A DNA stretch of 64,000 nt from CAYZMS01 sp964479625 (lineage in GTDB: Bacteria; Bacteroidota; Bacteroidia; Chitinophagales; Saprospiraceae), in the NCBI GenBank assembly GCA_964479625.1, contig CAYZMS010000003.1:124001-188000 (forward strand), in the 5' to 3' direction. How positions within the stretch are numbered: the first letter of the stretch is position 1; each line of letters starts with the position of its first letter. The notes beneath the pieces are model-generated. The model saw nothing but the letters and a program-made list of their open reading frames with translations. It made no database searches and was not told the origin of the DNA. The position numbers and the translations under genes are program-made. Below are positions 8,481 to 18,249 of the stretch, in pieces.

Positions 8481-10748
8481 TTATCTGGTGGCGAAAGTAC
8501 GGAAGTATTTACATTCTTTGATTACCCGGTCAAACATTTCCGTGTCAGCGTAATTGGTTCGAAGGATCTCCAGGAACTGGTTGGTTCGGGGCTGATTTTG
8601 CCAGTAATTGTTGTTGCGCTCACATTTTGCGGCCATGTATGCTGCTGCTGCCCCGAGTTCGGGGTTGGTCGTTACCTGCATGGCACTTTCGAAATAGATC
8701 TGAGCGGTGGTGCAATCAAAATGCTCCGGATTGCCATTGGGAAAACCGGGAGCCGGCACAATATTGGAAGGTTCGTTTAATCGACGGACACGGGTCAGAC
8801 TGGCCCCTGACCTGAAGTGGTCCATCGCATTCCAGGCATAGCCGAAATAGGACATGTTATAGTAGGCCAGGCCGAGTTGATACAGGTGTTGGTCGGCTTC
8901 ATCGGGAAAGGCCCGCGCTTTCACCTCTAGCTCCAACAAACGTTCTATAATGGCGCCTCGGCTGTAATAGGTCAAAGAATCTCCGGGTAGACAATGCACA
9001 CAATCAGATGTATTTTGGATGAAAGGGTTAAAAACGCCAAAGTCATCCCATATAGCCCGGTCCATTTGCTTGAATACCTGTAGGGCAGGGGCGATCCGTC
9101 CTTCCCGCATCAGGTTGGTACCTTTCAGGTCCAGCAAAGCTTCCCGGAGAGACTCTCCGGTGGATACTCGCAGGATGTTGCGCTCCATTCGATTACCTGG
9201 CCTGGCCTGGGTGATATTGATGAGGTCCTGTACTAAGGCATCTTCGGGGGATTTACGAAGGGTTTCCAGGTCGTATTGCAACATGAACGCCAATCCAGGG
9301 TGCTCATCTTCATCGTAGAGGGTGCTAAGCTTATCGTTGAAAAAGTCCTGGAAATAAGGATACTCATTGAAGGTGGCATTATCATAGCGAATGGCGGCCA
9401 GTTGTTCGGCCGTTTGGTTGTCAATACTCTGAATGGAGGCGATATCCAACACGAGTTGCCAGGCCTTTAACTGTTCTTTTAATGGTTTGGACTGAGCTGA
9501 TTCCAGAGCTGCATCCAAGGCTCTTTGGGCGTAGTAATAATCTCCTGCAAGCAGGGCCAGGTAGCCTTCAGCTGCCACCCAAAGGCCTGGGTATTGAGCA
9601 GTGCCTGCCAGGTTGATCCGGCGTACGAGATCCCAGAGATCAATCAGGTATTCGCTGGCCTCGTCTCTTGGAATATCGAAATACCGTTCGTTCTGCCGGG
9701 CATGGTCATTAAAGCCCAACCCAAGAAAATCCTTTTCCAGTTTTTTTATTTCCTGGATCAGCAGAACGGGCAGCCAGGAGCTTTTGGGGTCGATGTCAAA
9801 AATGACTGCCATTTCTTCAGCGGCACGGCTTTCTTCGTGATGGGCTCTCAGGGCGTATAAAGCGGCCCGTTCCTGATCATCCCGGCACTTTTTCAGGACG
9901 GCATCCCATTCTTCATCAGATTGGATTTGAAAACTCCGATAAGCGGATTCCTGCTTGCTTGGGCAATTAGAGAAGATCAGGGAATAGAGGTAAGCGGCCT
10001 CTGTTCTCTGGCCCAGGGCCAGTAAAGCACCTGCCCGGTGGCCCATTATCCAGTATTCGATAATACTGGGGTCATTATCCAGTTTTGGAACGAGAAAATC
10101 ATGCAGTTCGAGCGTCCGTTGGTAATCCTTTGCATAATGAGACAGGCGAATGACCTGATAGGCATATCGAAGTTTAAAATAATGAGACTCCGCCAGGTCA
10201 AAATACTGCAAGCCGAGACGGATCAACTCCCGCATTTGGTATTTATCCCGCTGATTGTCCTGCCAGGGATCCAGAGGGCGGGTGACGTAGGGCTCACAGC
10301 GCTTGGCAAACAATAGGTAATCAATCGCTTCGCGGCAATCGTTTCGTTTTAGGTGGCGAACAAAAGAATTGTTGGACCAGCGCCTGGGTATGCCCACCGA
10401 AGGGCTGAGAATTATGGTGCGCAGGTATTGAAGTTCTCTGAGGTTGGTGGCGTAGATAATTTCAGCAATATCCTTTTCCCGCGGGATCTCGCAGAAGCGC
10501 TCATGCCATTCCCCTATATTATCCCGGGGCTGTATCCGGTCTTGTATGCCAAATTGTTGATAGATTGTCTCGAAATCCGGAAAATAGGGGGCACCGGGCT
10601 GAAGGGGGTTGAGCAGGTCCGGCCGGGTGAAGCTGTATCCTTCAAACTGTAACGCCCCATAGGGCCCGCAATAGGGCTCCAGTTTGAAAGGAAAGAACAG
10701 TAAAATACCTAAACTAAAAAGCTTCCATTGCCTTTTCCAGATCTTCAT
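8481..10748 (-). CDS. Secreted helical-repeat protein of unknown function
   Basis: About 755 residues starting MKIWKRQWKLFSLGILLFF, a signal-peptide-like N-terminus; an upstream ATG at 10775 would add nine polar residues. The rest is dominated by helical hairpins of TPR/Sel1 appearance (YLLFAKRCEPYV, LLALGQRTEAAYLYSLIF, YYAQRALDAALESAQ, LYQLGLAYYNMSYFGYAWNAM). No catalytic motif is visible. The start overlaps the end of the preceding lipoprotein gene by 35 bp. Context suggests a periplasmic or surface scaffold made together with a glycosidase-like lipoprotein, which is inference. Confidence 0.7.
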   Translation of the reverse strand: MKIWKRQWKLFSLGILLFFPFKLEPYCGPYGALQFEGYSFTRPDLLNPLQPGAPYFPDFETIYQQFGIQDRIQPRDNIGEWHERFCEIPREKDIAEIIYATNLRELQYLRTIILSPSVGIPRRWSNNSFVRHLKRNDCREAIDYLLFAKRCEPYVTRPLDPWQDNQRDKYQMRELIRLGLQYFDLAESHYFKLRYAYQVIRLSHYAKDYQRTLELHDFLVPKLDNDPSIIEYWIMGHRAGALLALGQRTEAAYLYSLIFSNCPSKQESAYRSFQIQSDEEWDAVLKKCRDDQERAALYALRAHHEESRAAEEMAVIFDIDPKSSWLPVLLIQEIKKLEKDFLGLGFNDHARQNERYFDIPRDEASEYLIDLWDLVRRINLAGTAQYPGLWVAAEGYLALLAGDYYYAQRALDAALESAQSKPLKEQLKAWQLVLDIASIQSIDNQTAEQLAAIRYDNATFNEYPYFQDFFNDKLSTLYDEDEHPGLAFMLQYDLETLRKSPEDALVQDLINITQARPGNRMERNILRVSTGESLREALLDLKGTNLMREGRIAPALQVFKQMDRAIWDDFGVFNPFIQNTSDCVHCLPGDSLTYYSRGAIIERLLELEVKARAFPDEADQHLYQLGLAYYNMSYFGYAWNAMDHFRSGASLTRVRRLNEPSNIVPAPGFPNGNPEHFDCTTAQIYFESAMQVTTNPELGAAAAYMAAKCERNNNYWQNQPRTNQFLEILRTNYADTEMFDRVIKECKYFRTFATR

Positions 10749-11784
10749 ATTGAAGGTGTTTGAGTTGTTCGGCATCTAAATGATACCAACTTAGGGTAAA
10801 GTCCCCATCTACAAAATAGCCGGAAAGGGTTTTAGCTGCCGAAATAACTTGTGAGGCTTCCGCCCGCTCCAGACGGATCTTATCCCCCTTGTATAAGTAA
10901 TACCCCTGAAGGTACGTACTTTTCAATACCTCATATCGGCCGGAATCGGTTTTTCGAAAACGGCTATTGTCCACCAGTTGACTACTATCCAGATTGTTTA
11001 TAATTCGAAAAAGGTCATTGTCTCGAAAAACAACACCCCATCCGAACACGGGAAGGGCAATGTCCAAAGGCAAAGGATAATTTTTCAGCCCCTGCAGGTA
11101 AGGAGCTGCCAGGGCTGTATCCAGAATGGAGTTGGAGCTTTCCCATTGATCTACCTCACCCATATTGTAGTACATTAACATGCCCCTGGCTACGGGAGGG
11201 AGCCCGGTGGTCTTGGGATGCCGTACCTGATGCAAGCGAATGGTGGCGCTGAGCCTGGTTTCCTTCGGGAGTTCTGACCTCAGGTGCTTTAGCAGTTGAA
11301 AATATTTTTCTTTGGTAGACCCGCTCCAGTCGCAATCCATTTGTACAAATTCGGGCGGCCCAGACCGAACGGAGGCGTGCAACCGTTCGATCCGTTGACG
11401 GATTCTGCTGGCAAGCTGAGGCAAACTATCTGCAGGTAATTGCTGTAAACACCTGTTGGTAATAAAGACGGCAGGGGTGATCTGCAAATTCGGGGGAGGT
11501 GGCTCGCTCCATTCGACCGTTGCTAAAGGGGCGGGCATGCCTAAGCCGGGATCCCAGTCTATATCGAAATACTTGACGTATAGTTGCCGGATCTCCAGCC
11601 GCCCCAACCATTCCCGTTCAATGGAATCCAATTCGAATTCGGTTTGCCAATGATAAAAAGCCAGGTCTACCTGCCTGTGGCGATCGGCCTGGCAAGCCAG
11701 CAGGAATAATCCTACTGTCCACAGTAGGAAGCCTTGTAGGGACGGTCGGAGCGGGAATATGACCAATGGTAACCCCATCATCAA
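10714..11784 (-). CDS. Lipoprotein resembling DUF3142 / glycosidase-like TIM barrel
   Basis: 356 residues with a lipoprotein signal (FLLWTVGLFLLAC, Cys as the lipidation site, around residues 18-30). The body has barrel-strand-like elements separated by helices: PAVFITNRCLQ, FVQMDCDWSGSTKEKYFQLLKHLRSELP, LSATIRLHQV, GMLMYYNMGEV, DIALPVFGWGV. The order resembles the DUF3142 glycosyl-hydrolase-like family, but I assign this on pattern only. It overlaps kdsD by 4 bp and the helical-repeat gene by 35 bp, so all are likely one transcript. Confidence 0.55.
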   Translation of the reverse strand: MMMGLPLVIFPLRPSLQGFLLWTVGLFLLACQADRHRQVDLAFYHWQTEFELDSIEREWLGRLEIRQLYVKYFDIDWDPGLGMPAPLATVEWSEPPPPNLQITPAVFITNRCLQQLPADSLPQLASRIRQRIERLHASVRSGPPEFVQMDCDWSGSTKEKYFQLLKHLRSELPKETRLSATIRLHQVRHPKTTGLPPVARGMLMYYNMGEVDQWESSNSILDTALAAPYLQGLKNYPLPLDIALPVFGWGVVFRDNDLFRIINNLDSSQLVDNSRFRKTDSGRYEVLKSTYLQGYYLYKGDKIRLERAEASQVISAAKTLSGYFVDGDFTLSWYHLDAEQLKHLQYEDLEKAMEAF

Positions 11785-12755
11785 ATCAGGCCTTCCTTCA
11801 GTAGGTCATGTAAATGGACCATTCCGAGGTAATGGTTGTCGGAATCCGTTACGATCAGTTGGGTAATGCTGTTGCGGCGCATAATTTCGAGGGCTTTCAC
11901 TGCCAGGTCATCCCGGTGGACGGTCCTGGGCCCGGCCGTCATAATATCATTGGCTGTTGCGGTTTCCAGATCGGTTCCCTTTTCCAGCATCCGTCGAAGG
12001 TCTCCATCGGTAATAATCCCAAGGATCCGGTCGTCTTCATCAATGACAACGGCTGCCCCCAAACGCTTGGAGGTGATTTCAATTATGATCCGGCGAAGGG
12101 AATCGGTGGGTTGTACGCAGGGTTTTTCGTGTTGAGGGTAAAGGTCATGGATGCGCAGGTATAGCTGCTTGCCCAAAGTTCCACCGGGATGGAAAAGGGC
12201 AAAATCCTCCCTGGAAAACCCCCGCAAGGCTAGCAGGGCAGTTGCCAGGGCATCACCCATAGCAGCTTGGGCGGTAGTGCTGGCCGTTGGCGCGAGGTTA
12301 TTGGGATCTGCTTCCTGATCGACCGGAGTGTGGAGTACATATCCCGCCTGCCGGCTAAGATAGGAAGTCCGGTTACTGGTCATACCGATGAGTAAGTTGC
12401 CAAGTTGCTTCAGCAATGGCGCCAGCACGCGTATTTCCGGGCTTTCTCCGCTTTTAGAGAGTGCAATTACGATATCTTCCTCCCGGATCATCCCCAGATC
12501 CCCGTGGATGGCATCGGCAGCATGCATAAAGATGGCAGGGGTGCCCGTTGAATTCAGGGTAGCCACCACCTTCTGGGCGATCAGCGCACTTTTACCTACA
12601 CCGGTTACGATCACCCGGCCCTTAGTGTGAAAAATGGCTTCTACCGCCGCTACGAAATCTTCATCCAGTGCATCGACCAGCCCGAGCAGGGTTTGGGCTT
12701 CGATCTCCAGCGTGCGCCTGGCGGTTTTAACAATCAGAGCTTCAGTTTCATTCAC
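11781..12755 (-). CDS. kdsD: Arabinose-5-phosphate isomerase (KdsD/KpsF)
   Basis: 324 residues. Converts ribulose 5-phosphate to arabinose 5-phosphate, the first step toward the Kdo of lipopolysaccharide. An SIS domain at about 30-180 carries VTGVGKSALIAQKV and ALSKSGESPEI; two CBS domains follow at about 200-324 (RLGAAVVIDEDDRILGIITDGDLRRML and NSITQLIVTDSDNHYLGMVHLHDLL). Length and domain order match KdsD. It heads a minus-strand operon with two envelope proteins of unknown role and probably the glucan phosphorylase. Confidence 0.92.
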   Translation of the reverse strand: MNETEALIVKTARRTLEIEAQTLLGLVDALDEDFVAAVEAIFHTKGRVIVTGVGKSALIAQKVVATLNSTGTPAIFMHAADAIHGDLGMIREEDIVIALSKSGESPEIRVLAPLLKQLGNLLIGMTSNRTSYLSRQAGYVLHTPVDQEADPNNLAPTASTTAQAAMGDALATALLALRGFSREDFALFHPGGTLGKQLYLRIHDLYPQHEKPCVQPTDSLRRIIIEITSKRLGAAVVIDEDDRILGIITDGDLRRMLEKGTDLETATANDIMTAGPRTVHRDDLAVKALEIMRRNSITQLIVTDSDNHYLGMVHLHDLLKEGLI

Positions 12756-13070
12756 AAATTTGTTATTTTTGACGGCCTTTTCGAAAAAAAGGAACTAATC
12801 TGCCTTAAAGGCTTGAAAAAAAGGCCTTTCAATTGGTTGAAACGGTCAAATTTGAGTAAATTTAAAGGAATTGGAATAGCTACTTGCGAGCAACCCAATT
12901 ACCAATGAAAACAGTATCGCTGACATCTGGTTGGGAGCACTGATTCCACCAGATGCGCCAAACGGCCTTGAAAGTGGGCGAAATTACAGAACCTACCCCA
13001 CTCTTTCAACATTTTCACTTATCCGGGAGCGCCCGGGTTGGTGCCGGCCAATGAAAAAGCAATTGCAACT
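12756..13070. other. Divergent intergenic region between kdsD and recQ
   Basis: 315 bases with no supported gene. TATTTTTG at 12764-12771 on the plus strand matches the -7 consensus TAnnTTTG but lies 300 bases before recQ. A plus-strand open frame at 12627-12908 has no recognisable product and overlaps kdsD, so it is left out. The region must hold the promoters of both divergent operons. Confidence 0.35.
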
Positions 13071-15269
13071 ATGACTGTTACGCAAGATTCCCTTAATGAA
13101 GCACTTCAAACCTATTTCGGTTTCGATAATTTCAAGGGGAACCAGGAAGCCATCATTCGATCCGTCCTTGAGGGCCATGATACTTTTGTAATCATGCCTA
13201 CCGGGGGTGGAAAATCCCTCTGCTACCAATTGCCCGCCCTGATGATGGAAGGCACTGCACTGGTCGTCTCTCCCCTTATTGCCCTGATGAAAAATCAGGT
13301 CGACTCTGTTCGGGGATATAGCCAGAATAATGAAGTGGCCCACTTCCTCAATTCCTCCCTGACCAAGGCACAAATGAAGCAGGTTCGGGAAGATATCACC
13401 AATCGAAAGACCAAACTGCTTTTTATCGCGCCGGAAACCCTTACCAAGGAGGAAAACATCCTTTTCTTCAAACAGGTGGATATTTCTTTTGTCGCCGTAG
13501 ATGAAGCCCATTGTATTTCCGAATGGGGGCATGACTTCCGCCCCGAATACCGCCGCATACGGTCCATGTTACGCGAAATCGACCGGAATGCACCAATTAT
13601 TGCCCTTACCGCCACCGCTACCCCCAAGGTCCAGACGGATATCGTTAAGAACCTGAATATGGAGGCCCCCAATACGTTTGTTTCTTCCTTCAACCGCGAA
13701 AACCTATATTACGAAGTTCGACCTAAAGGAAAACCAGACCAGACGATCAAAAGTATCATCCAGGGCATTAAAAATATGGCTGGTAAATCGGGCATTATTT
13801 ACGTTCAAAGCCGAAAATCAGCGGAGGAAATTGCCAAGGCCCTGGTAGTTAATGACATCAAGGCTGCTCCCTATCATGCCGGCCTGGACGCCAAAACCCG
13901 AAGTAAAACCCAGGATAACTTCCTGATGGAGGAGGTGGATGTAATTGTAGCCACTATTGCCTTTGGAATGGGGATCGATAAGCCGGACGTCCGCTTTGTG
14001 ATCCACTACGATATCCCCAAAAGTATTGAGAATTACTACCAGGAAACAGGCCGTGCCGGACGCGACGGACTGGAAGGAAAATGTATTGCCTTTTACTCTT
14101 ACCGGGATATATTAAAGCTCGAAAAATTCCTTCGGGACAAACCGGTAGCCGAGCGGGAAATGGGCGCTCAGCTAATGCAGGAAGTTATGGCCTACGCCGA
14201 AACCTCGGCCTGTAGAAGGAAGTTCCTCTTACATTACTTTGGAGAGCAATTTGATGATTCGAATTGCTCCAATATGTGTGATAACTGCAAGTATCCCAAG
14301 GAAAAACTTGTAGCTACCGAAGAAATGAAAACCGCCCTGGAAGCCATCCTGATACTGGATGAGAACTATGGCCTTAAGCTGCTGATCAACTTCCTGAGAG
14401 GAAGTAATAATCAGGAAATGCAGGATTTTCGCTTCCACGAACGGCGACTCTTTGGTGCCGGTAAAGACAAGGACACTACCTTTTGGAGCTCTGTTTACCG
14501 GCATGCCCTGCTCAATAACCTGATCTATAAGGATGTAGAAACCTATGGGTTAATCAAAATGACCGAAAAGGGCAGAGCCTTTATCGAAAACCCCTTTGAG
14601 GTGCACATTCCGATCAATCACGACTTCGAACGGGAAGTGGTAGAGGAATACAGTAGCAATGGGCACACCGCCGTTTTGGATGATACTCTGATGAAGCTCC
14701 TAAAGGACCTGCGAAGGCAGGAGGCCAAACGAAAAGGGGTACCCCCTTTCGTTATCTTCCAGGATCCTTCCCTTGAAGATATGGCCACCCATTACCCGGT
14801 AAATATGGAGGATATGGCAACTATCAGCGGGGTAAGCGCAGGAAAAGCTGCCCGCTACGGTAAGCCTTTCCTTCAATTGATCAAAGAGTATGTAGAGGCC
14901 AATGAAATAGAACGCCCAACGGATTTTGTGATCAAACAGGTTGCCAATAAATCCAAGATCAAGGTTAGCATTATCCAGGGGATCGATCGCAAGATCCCAC
15001 TGGAAGATATTGCCGATTCTGCCGGCCTTAGCATGGAGGAACTGATGGAAGAAATGTACGCCATCGTCAATTCCGGAACCAAGGTAAATATTGATTATTA
15101 CCTGGAAGATAACCTGGATGAATACGCCCGGGAAGAGATTCACGACTACCTGATGGAGGCCGACGTGGATGCCCTGGATCAGGCTTATCAGGAGTTGAAA
15201 GAGGAAGATATTACTATGGAGGAGATCCAACTATACCGAATCAAGTTCATTTCAGAACTAGCAAACTAA
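13071..15269 (+). CDS. recQ: ATP-dependent DNA helicase RecQ
   Basis: 732 residues. A 3'-5' superfamily 2 helicase acting in recombination and fork repair. Motif I MPTGGGKSLCYQLPA is at about 42-56, motif II VDEAHCISEWGHDFRPEY near 142-159, motif III ALTATATP near 180, and motif VI QETGRAGRDG near 325-334. A zinc-binding Cys cluster (CRRKFLLHYFGE, CSNMCDNC) is followed by a winged helix, an HRDC domain (MEDMATISGVSAGKAARYG) and an acidic C-terminal extension. ATG 13071 (MTVTQDSLNEALQTYFGF) fits the family; an upstream ATG at 13038 adds 11 residues and remains possible. Confidence 0.95.
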   Translation: MTVTQDSLNEALQTYFGFDNFKGNQEAIIRSVLEGHDTFVIMPTGGGKSLCYQLPALMMEGTALVVSPLIALMKNQVDSVRGYSQNNEVAHFLNSSLTKAQMKQVREDITNRKTKLLFIAPETLTKEENILFFKQVDISFVAVDEAHCISEWGHDFRPEYRRIRSMLREIDRNAPIIALTATATPKVQTDIVKNLNMEAPNTFVSSFNRENLYYEVRPKGKPDQTIKSIIQGIKNMAGKSGIIYVQSRKSAEEIAKALVVNDIKAAPYHAGLDAKTRSKTQDNFLMEEVDVIVATIAFGMGIDKPDVRFVIHYDIPKSIENYYQETGRAGRDGLEGKCIAFYSYRDILKLEKFLRDKPVAEREMGAQLMQEVMAYAETSACRRKFLLHYFGEQFDDSNCSNMCDNCKYPKEKLVATEEMKTALEAILILDENYGLKLLINFLRGSNNQEMQDFRFHERRLFGAGKDKDTTFWSSVYRHALLNNLIYKDVETYGLIKMTEKGRAFIENPFEVHIPINHDFEREVVEEYSSNGHTAVLDDTLMKLLKDLRRQEAKRKGVPPFVIFQDPSLEDMATHYPVNMEDMATISGVSAGKAARYGKPFLQLIKEYVEANEIERPTDFVIKQVANKSKIKVSIIQGIDRKIPLEDIADSAGLSMEELMEEMYAIVNSGTKVNIDYYLEDNLDEYAREEIHDYLMEADVDALDQAYQELKEEDITMEEIQLYRIKFISELAN

Positions 15270-15277
15270 ACGGCGTT

Positions 15278-15700
15278 TTGAAGATTCTCATCATTAACGG
15301 CCCCAATCTCAACTTGTTGGGGCAGCGGGAACCGGAGGTCTATGGTAAACGTACCTTTGAGGACTTTTTGCAGGAGTTGCGCGCCGGATATCCCGAGCAT
15401 GAACTGGACTATTTTCAATCCAACCACGAAGGGGCGATCATTGATACCCTGCATGAACAAGGGTTTTCTGTGGATGGAATAATTTTGAATGGAGGGGCCT
15501 TCACCCATACTTCCATTGCCCTTGCGGATGCGGTTGCCGCTATTACCAGTCCCGTCCTGGAGGTACATATTTCCAACATTCACGCCCGTGAACCCTATCG
15601 TGCCCACTCTTACACGGCAGCTCACACTCTTGGGGTGATTACAGGGCTGGGGCTCCAGGGTTATGAATTGGCCGTTTCCTATTTTTTAGCCAATCATTAG
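15278..15700 (+). CDS. aroQ: 3-dehydroquinate dehydratase, type II
   Basis: 140 residues. Dehydrates 3-dehydroquinate to 3-dehydroshikimate in the shikimate pathway; type II enzymes form dodecamers. Motifs include ILIINGPNLNLLGQREPEVYG (family N-terminus with the catalytic Tyr), SNHEGAIIDTLHE, NGGAFTHTSIALADAV, and VHISNIHAREPYRAHS with the catalytic His. The only start giving the conserved MKILIINGPN is a TTG at 15278, eight bases after the recQ stop, so it is probably translated from the recQ transcript. Confidence 0.93.
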   Translation: MKILIINGPNLNLLGQREPEVYGKRTFEDFLQELRAGYPEHELDYFQSNHEGAIIDTLHEQGFSVDGIILNGGAFTHTSIALADAVAAITSPVLEVHISNIHAREPYRAHSYTAAHTLGVITGLGLQGYELAVSYFLANH

Positions 15701-15718
15701 AGAGAAGCCGTTTAGGCA

Positions 15719-16219
15719 TTAATTGGGGCCAAGCGGGTCAAGGTCCAACAGGCGCAGACGGTATTTCTTCCCGTTTTTGATGGTCTTCTTCGAAAAGAGC
15801 GTAGCCACCAAAAAGCCGCTGGCGAGGGCTGTACCGGAGATCAATGCGTCGGTACCATTGTAATTGGTATCCGGGTCACCATCGGTGGATTTGCCAATGA
15901 GTGCAAAGCCAGACCAGGCGAGGCCGAAAGTTCCCAATTGTATGCCCACAATCTTTGGCCAACGGCGCTCAAATTGCAACGCTTCAATGCTGTTTACATT
16001 GATCAGGCGATCATCGAATACGATGACATCCTCGGGTACCATATAGCCCTCGATCACTCCTTCATACCAAATTTCATCCTCCAGTAATTGATAGCGCAAT
16101 TCTGTGCCGGCAGGGATTTTTTGCCGTTTTGCCGAACCGATCTTTTCAACTTGAAGTACTTGTTGGCTTAAAAGCCCGTGGCCGACAAACAAAAGAAAAA
16201 GGCAACCTAAATAACGCAT
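15719..16219 (-). CDS. Small envelope protein of unknown function
   Basis: 166 residues from ATG 16219 (MRYLGCLFLLFVGHGLLSQQ, a signal peptide); an ATG ten codons upstream gives a poorer start. The mature part has a beta-rich N-terminal half (KIPAGTELRYQLLEDEIWYEGVIEGYMVPEDVIVFDDRLINVNSIEALQ) that looks like a small barrel, then two hydrophobic stretches (VGIQLGTFGLAWSGFALIG, ALISGTALASGFLVATLF) and a basic tail. I do not recognise it. It is convergent with aroQ. Confidence 0.6.
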   Translation of the reverse strand: MRYLGCLFLLFVGHGLLSQQVLQVEKIGSAKRQKIPAGTELRYQLLEDEIWYEGVIEGYMVPEDVIVFDDRLINVNSIEALQFERRWPKIVGIQLGTFGLAWSGFALIGKSTDGDPDTNYNGTDALISGTALASGFLVATLFSKKTIKNGKKYRLRLLDLDPLGPN

Positions 16220-16349
16220 GAGGTGTTCGTATTTGATGAGATAAAACAAAGGGCCTGCAACGGGTCATTGAACCCCCTTTAAAGACGCCAGCAGGCACCC
16301 ATTCGTTCAATCAACAGTATCCCACATAATTTTACCTCAATAATACTGC

Positions 16350-16357
16350 TATTTTTG
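16350..16357 (+). promoter_or_regulatory. -7 promoter box TATTTTTG before the ABC exporter
   Basis: TATTTTTG matches the Bacteroidota TAnnTTTG box exactly. It lies 34 bases before the ATG at 16392, giving a short leader. A TTTA rather than TTTG occurs about 18 bases upstream as a weak -33 element. Confidence 0.45.
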
Positions 16358-16391
16358 GGTTCTGAAATCAGTTCGTTATTAAACCGGATCG

Positions 16392-18212
16392 ATGAGTAGT
16401 TTTTGGCGCGTACTTACCTATCTAAAAAACTATAAGGCTTACACGGCCCTCGCTATATTTAGCAACCTGCTGACTGCAGTTTTTACGGTAGTTGGGATCC
16501 CCCTGTTGATCCCCTTTCTAAATATTCTTTTCGACCGGGTCGAAAAGCCCATCGATACCGCCGAACTAAATTGGACGGATCTGGATTCGATCAGTGCTAA
16601 TTTGCAACTGTACTTCTGGGAATTAATGGAACAGGTAGGGCGGGAGCAGGCCTTGGTCTATGTATGTATAGCGATATTGATCTCCTTTTTCCTGAAAAAC
16701 CTGTTTCGGTACCTCGCCCTTTTTTTCTTTGCTCCTGTTCGAAACGGGGTTACTGCTGATATTCGCCAGGAGTTATTTGGGAAAATGTTGGCCTTGCCCC
16801 TTTCCTTTTTTTCGGAGGAGCGCAAAGGGGACCTTATGTCGCGTATGACCTCAGATGTCATCGAGGTGGAGCAGAGCATCCTCAATATGCTGGTAGCTGT
16901 ATTCCGGGAACCCCTCATCATTATCGGAGCATTGGCCTTAATGGTTTCCTTTAGTCCTTCCCTTACCGTTTTTGTGTTTGCCCTGCTGCTCTTTACTGGC
17001 TTGGTTATCGGGTATATAGGAAAATCGCTAAGGCGCCCCTCTTCGGAAGTACAACGAAGGCTTGGTGCTTTGATCTCGAAGATAGAAGAGGCCCTGAGCG
17101 GCTTGCGGATCATTAAAGGCTTTAATGCGGAGCCTTATCAGGAGGAAAAATTTTCAGAGGAAAATCAAGGTTATAGCTGGACCCTGACCCACCTGCTCTG
17201 GCGCAAAGATTTGGCTTCCCCCTTGTCGGAGTTTTTGGGGATAGGCGTGGTAGCCGTACTGTTGTGGTTTGGTTCCAGACAGGTTTTTTCCGGTGCTTTG
17301 GAGGCCAGTACCTTTTTGTCCTTCATTTTTGCCTTTTACAATGTGATCGAACCGGCGAAGTCGTTTTCGAAAGCCTTTTACAATATTCAAAAGGGTTCTG
17401 CGGCTATGGACAGGATCGAAACCATACTCGATGCGCCCAACCCCATCGCACAAAATACGGGCCAGCGACCATTGCCGGGTTTTCAGCATGCCATAGAATA
17501 CAGGGATGTCAGCTTCAGGTATCGGCCCCAGGACCATCTGGTATTGGAGCATATCCAGTTGAAGGTCCCCAAGGGAAAGGTAGTAGCGCTGGTAGGGGCT
17601 TCCGGGGCAGGGAAATCTACCCTGGTAGACCTGTTGCCCCGTTTTTACGATGTAACGGCGGGAGGGATCTTTATAGACGGGGTCGACATCCGGGAGTTTC
17701 GATTGAAGGATCTGCGGCAGTTGATGGGGATCGTTTCTCAGGAGGCTATTTTGTTCAATGATACCATCTATAATAATATTGTATTTGGGATGGAGGGCGT
17801 AAGCGAGGAACAGGTGCAAAATGCCGCCCGGATCGCCAATGCCCATGATTTTATCATGGCTACAGAAAAGGGGTATCAAACTAATATTGGGGATCGGGGC
17901 AATAACCTTAGCGGGGGACAACGTCAGCGTTTGACCATTGCACGAGCCATTCTGAAAAACCCGCCCATTTTAATTCTGGATGAAGCGACCTCTGCCCTGG
18001 ACTCCGAATCGGAGCAGCTGGTTCAGGCTGCCCTGCTTGAATTAATGAAAGAGCGGACGTCTATCGTGATCGCCCATCGTTTGTCTACCATTCAGCATGC
18101 CGATGAGATCGTGGTCATGGGTAAGGGAAAGATCATAGAAAGGGGGACTCACGATCGCCTGCTTCGGAAAGATGGGGAGTACCACAAGTTGGTCGAATTA
18201 CAAACCTTCTGA
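16392..18212 (+). CDS. MsbA-like ABC exporter (permease-ATPase half transporter)
   Basis: 606 residues. A homodimeric type IV ABC exporter, probably flipping lipid A or another lipid or drug across the inner membrane. Six transmembrane helices lie in about 1-330 (AIFSNLLTAVFTVVGIPLL, IAILISFFLKNLFRYLALFFF, LTVFVFALLLFTGLVIGYIG). The ATPase follows with Walker A GASGAGKST near 399-407, signature LSGGQRQR near 507-514 and Walker B ILILDEATSALDSES near 528-542. The ABCB/MsbA order is clear; the substrate is not. Confidence 0.9.
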   Translation: MSSFWRVLTYLKNYKAYTALAIFSNLLTAVFTVVGIPLLIPFLNILFDRVEKPIDTAELNWTDLDSISANLQLYFWELMEQVGREQALVYVCIAILISFFLKNLFRYLALFFFAPVRNGVTADIRQELFGKMLALPLSFFSEERKGDLMSRMTSDVIEVEQSILNMLVAVFREPLIIIGALALMVSFSPSLTVFVFALLLFTGLVIGYIGKSLRRPSSEVQRRLGALISKIEEALSGLRIIKGFNAEPYQEEKFSEENQGYSWTLTHLLWRKDLASPLSEFLGIGVVAVLLWFGSRQVFSGALEASTFLSFIFAFYNVIEPAKSFSKAFYNIQKGSAAMDRIETILDAPNPIAQNTGQRPLPGFQHAIEYRDVSFRYRPQDHLVLEHIQLKVPKGKVVALVGASGAGKSTLVDLLPRFYDVTAGGIFIDGVDIREFRLKDLRQLMGIVSQEAILFNDTIYNNIVFGMEGVSEEQVQNAARIANAHDFIMATEKGYQTNIGDRGNNLSGGQRQRLTIARAILKNPPILILDEATSALDSESEQLVQAALLELMKERTSIVIAHRLSTIQHADEIVVMGKGKIIERGTHDRLLRKDGEYHKLVELQTF

Positions 18213-18223
18213 AACAGGTTCAC

Positions 18224-18231
18224 TATTTTTG
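18224..18231 (+). promoter_or_regulatory. -7 promoter box TATTTTTG before the T9SS cargo gene
   Basis: Exact TAnnTTTG match in the 37-bp gap after the ABC exporter, 18 bases before the ATG at 18250. It would give the secreted-protein gene its own promoter. No good -33 TTTG is seen at the expected spacing. Confidence 0.45.
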
Positions 18232-18249
18232 TAAAAAAGTAGGACCCGT

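Noticed and set aside
13071..15269. RecQ as a functional partner of the DGR because both have HRDC domains
   Set aside because: It lies 5 kb away among housekeeping genes and is a normal full-length RecQ; the shared domain is not evidence of a link.
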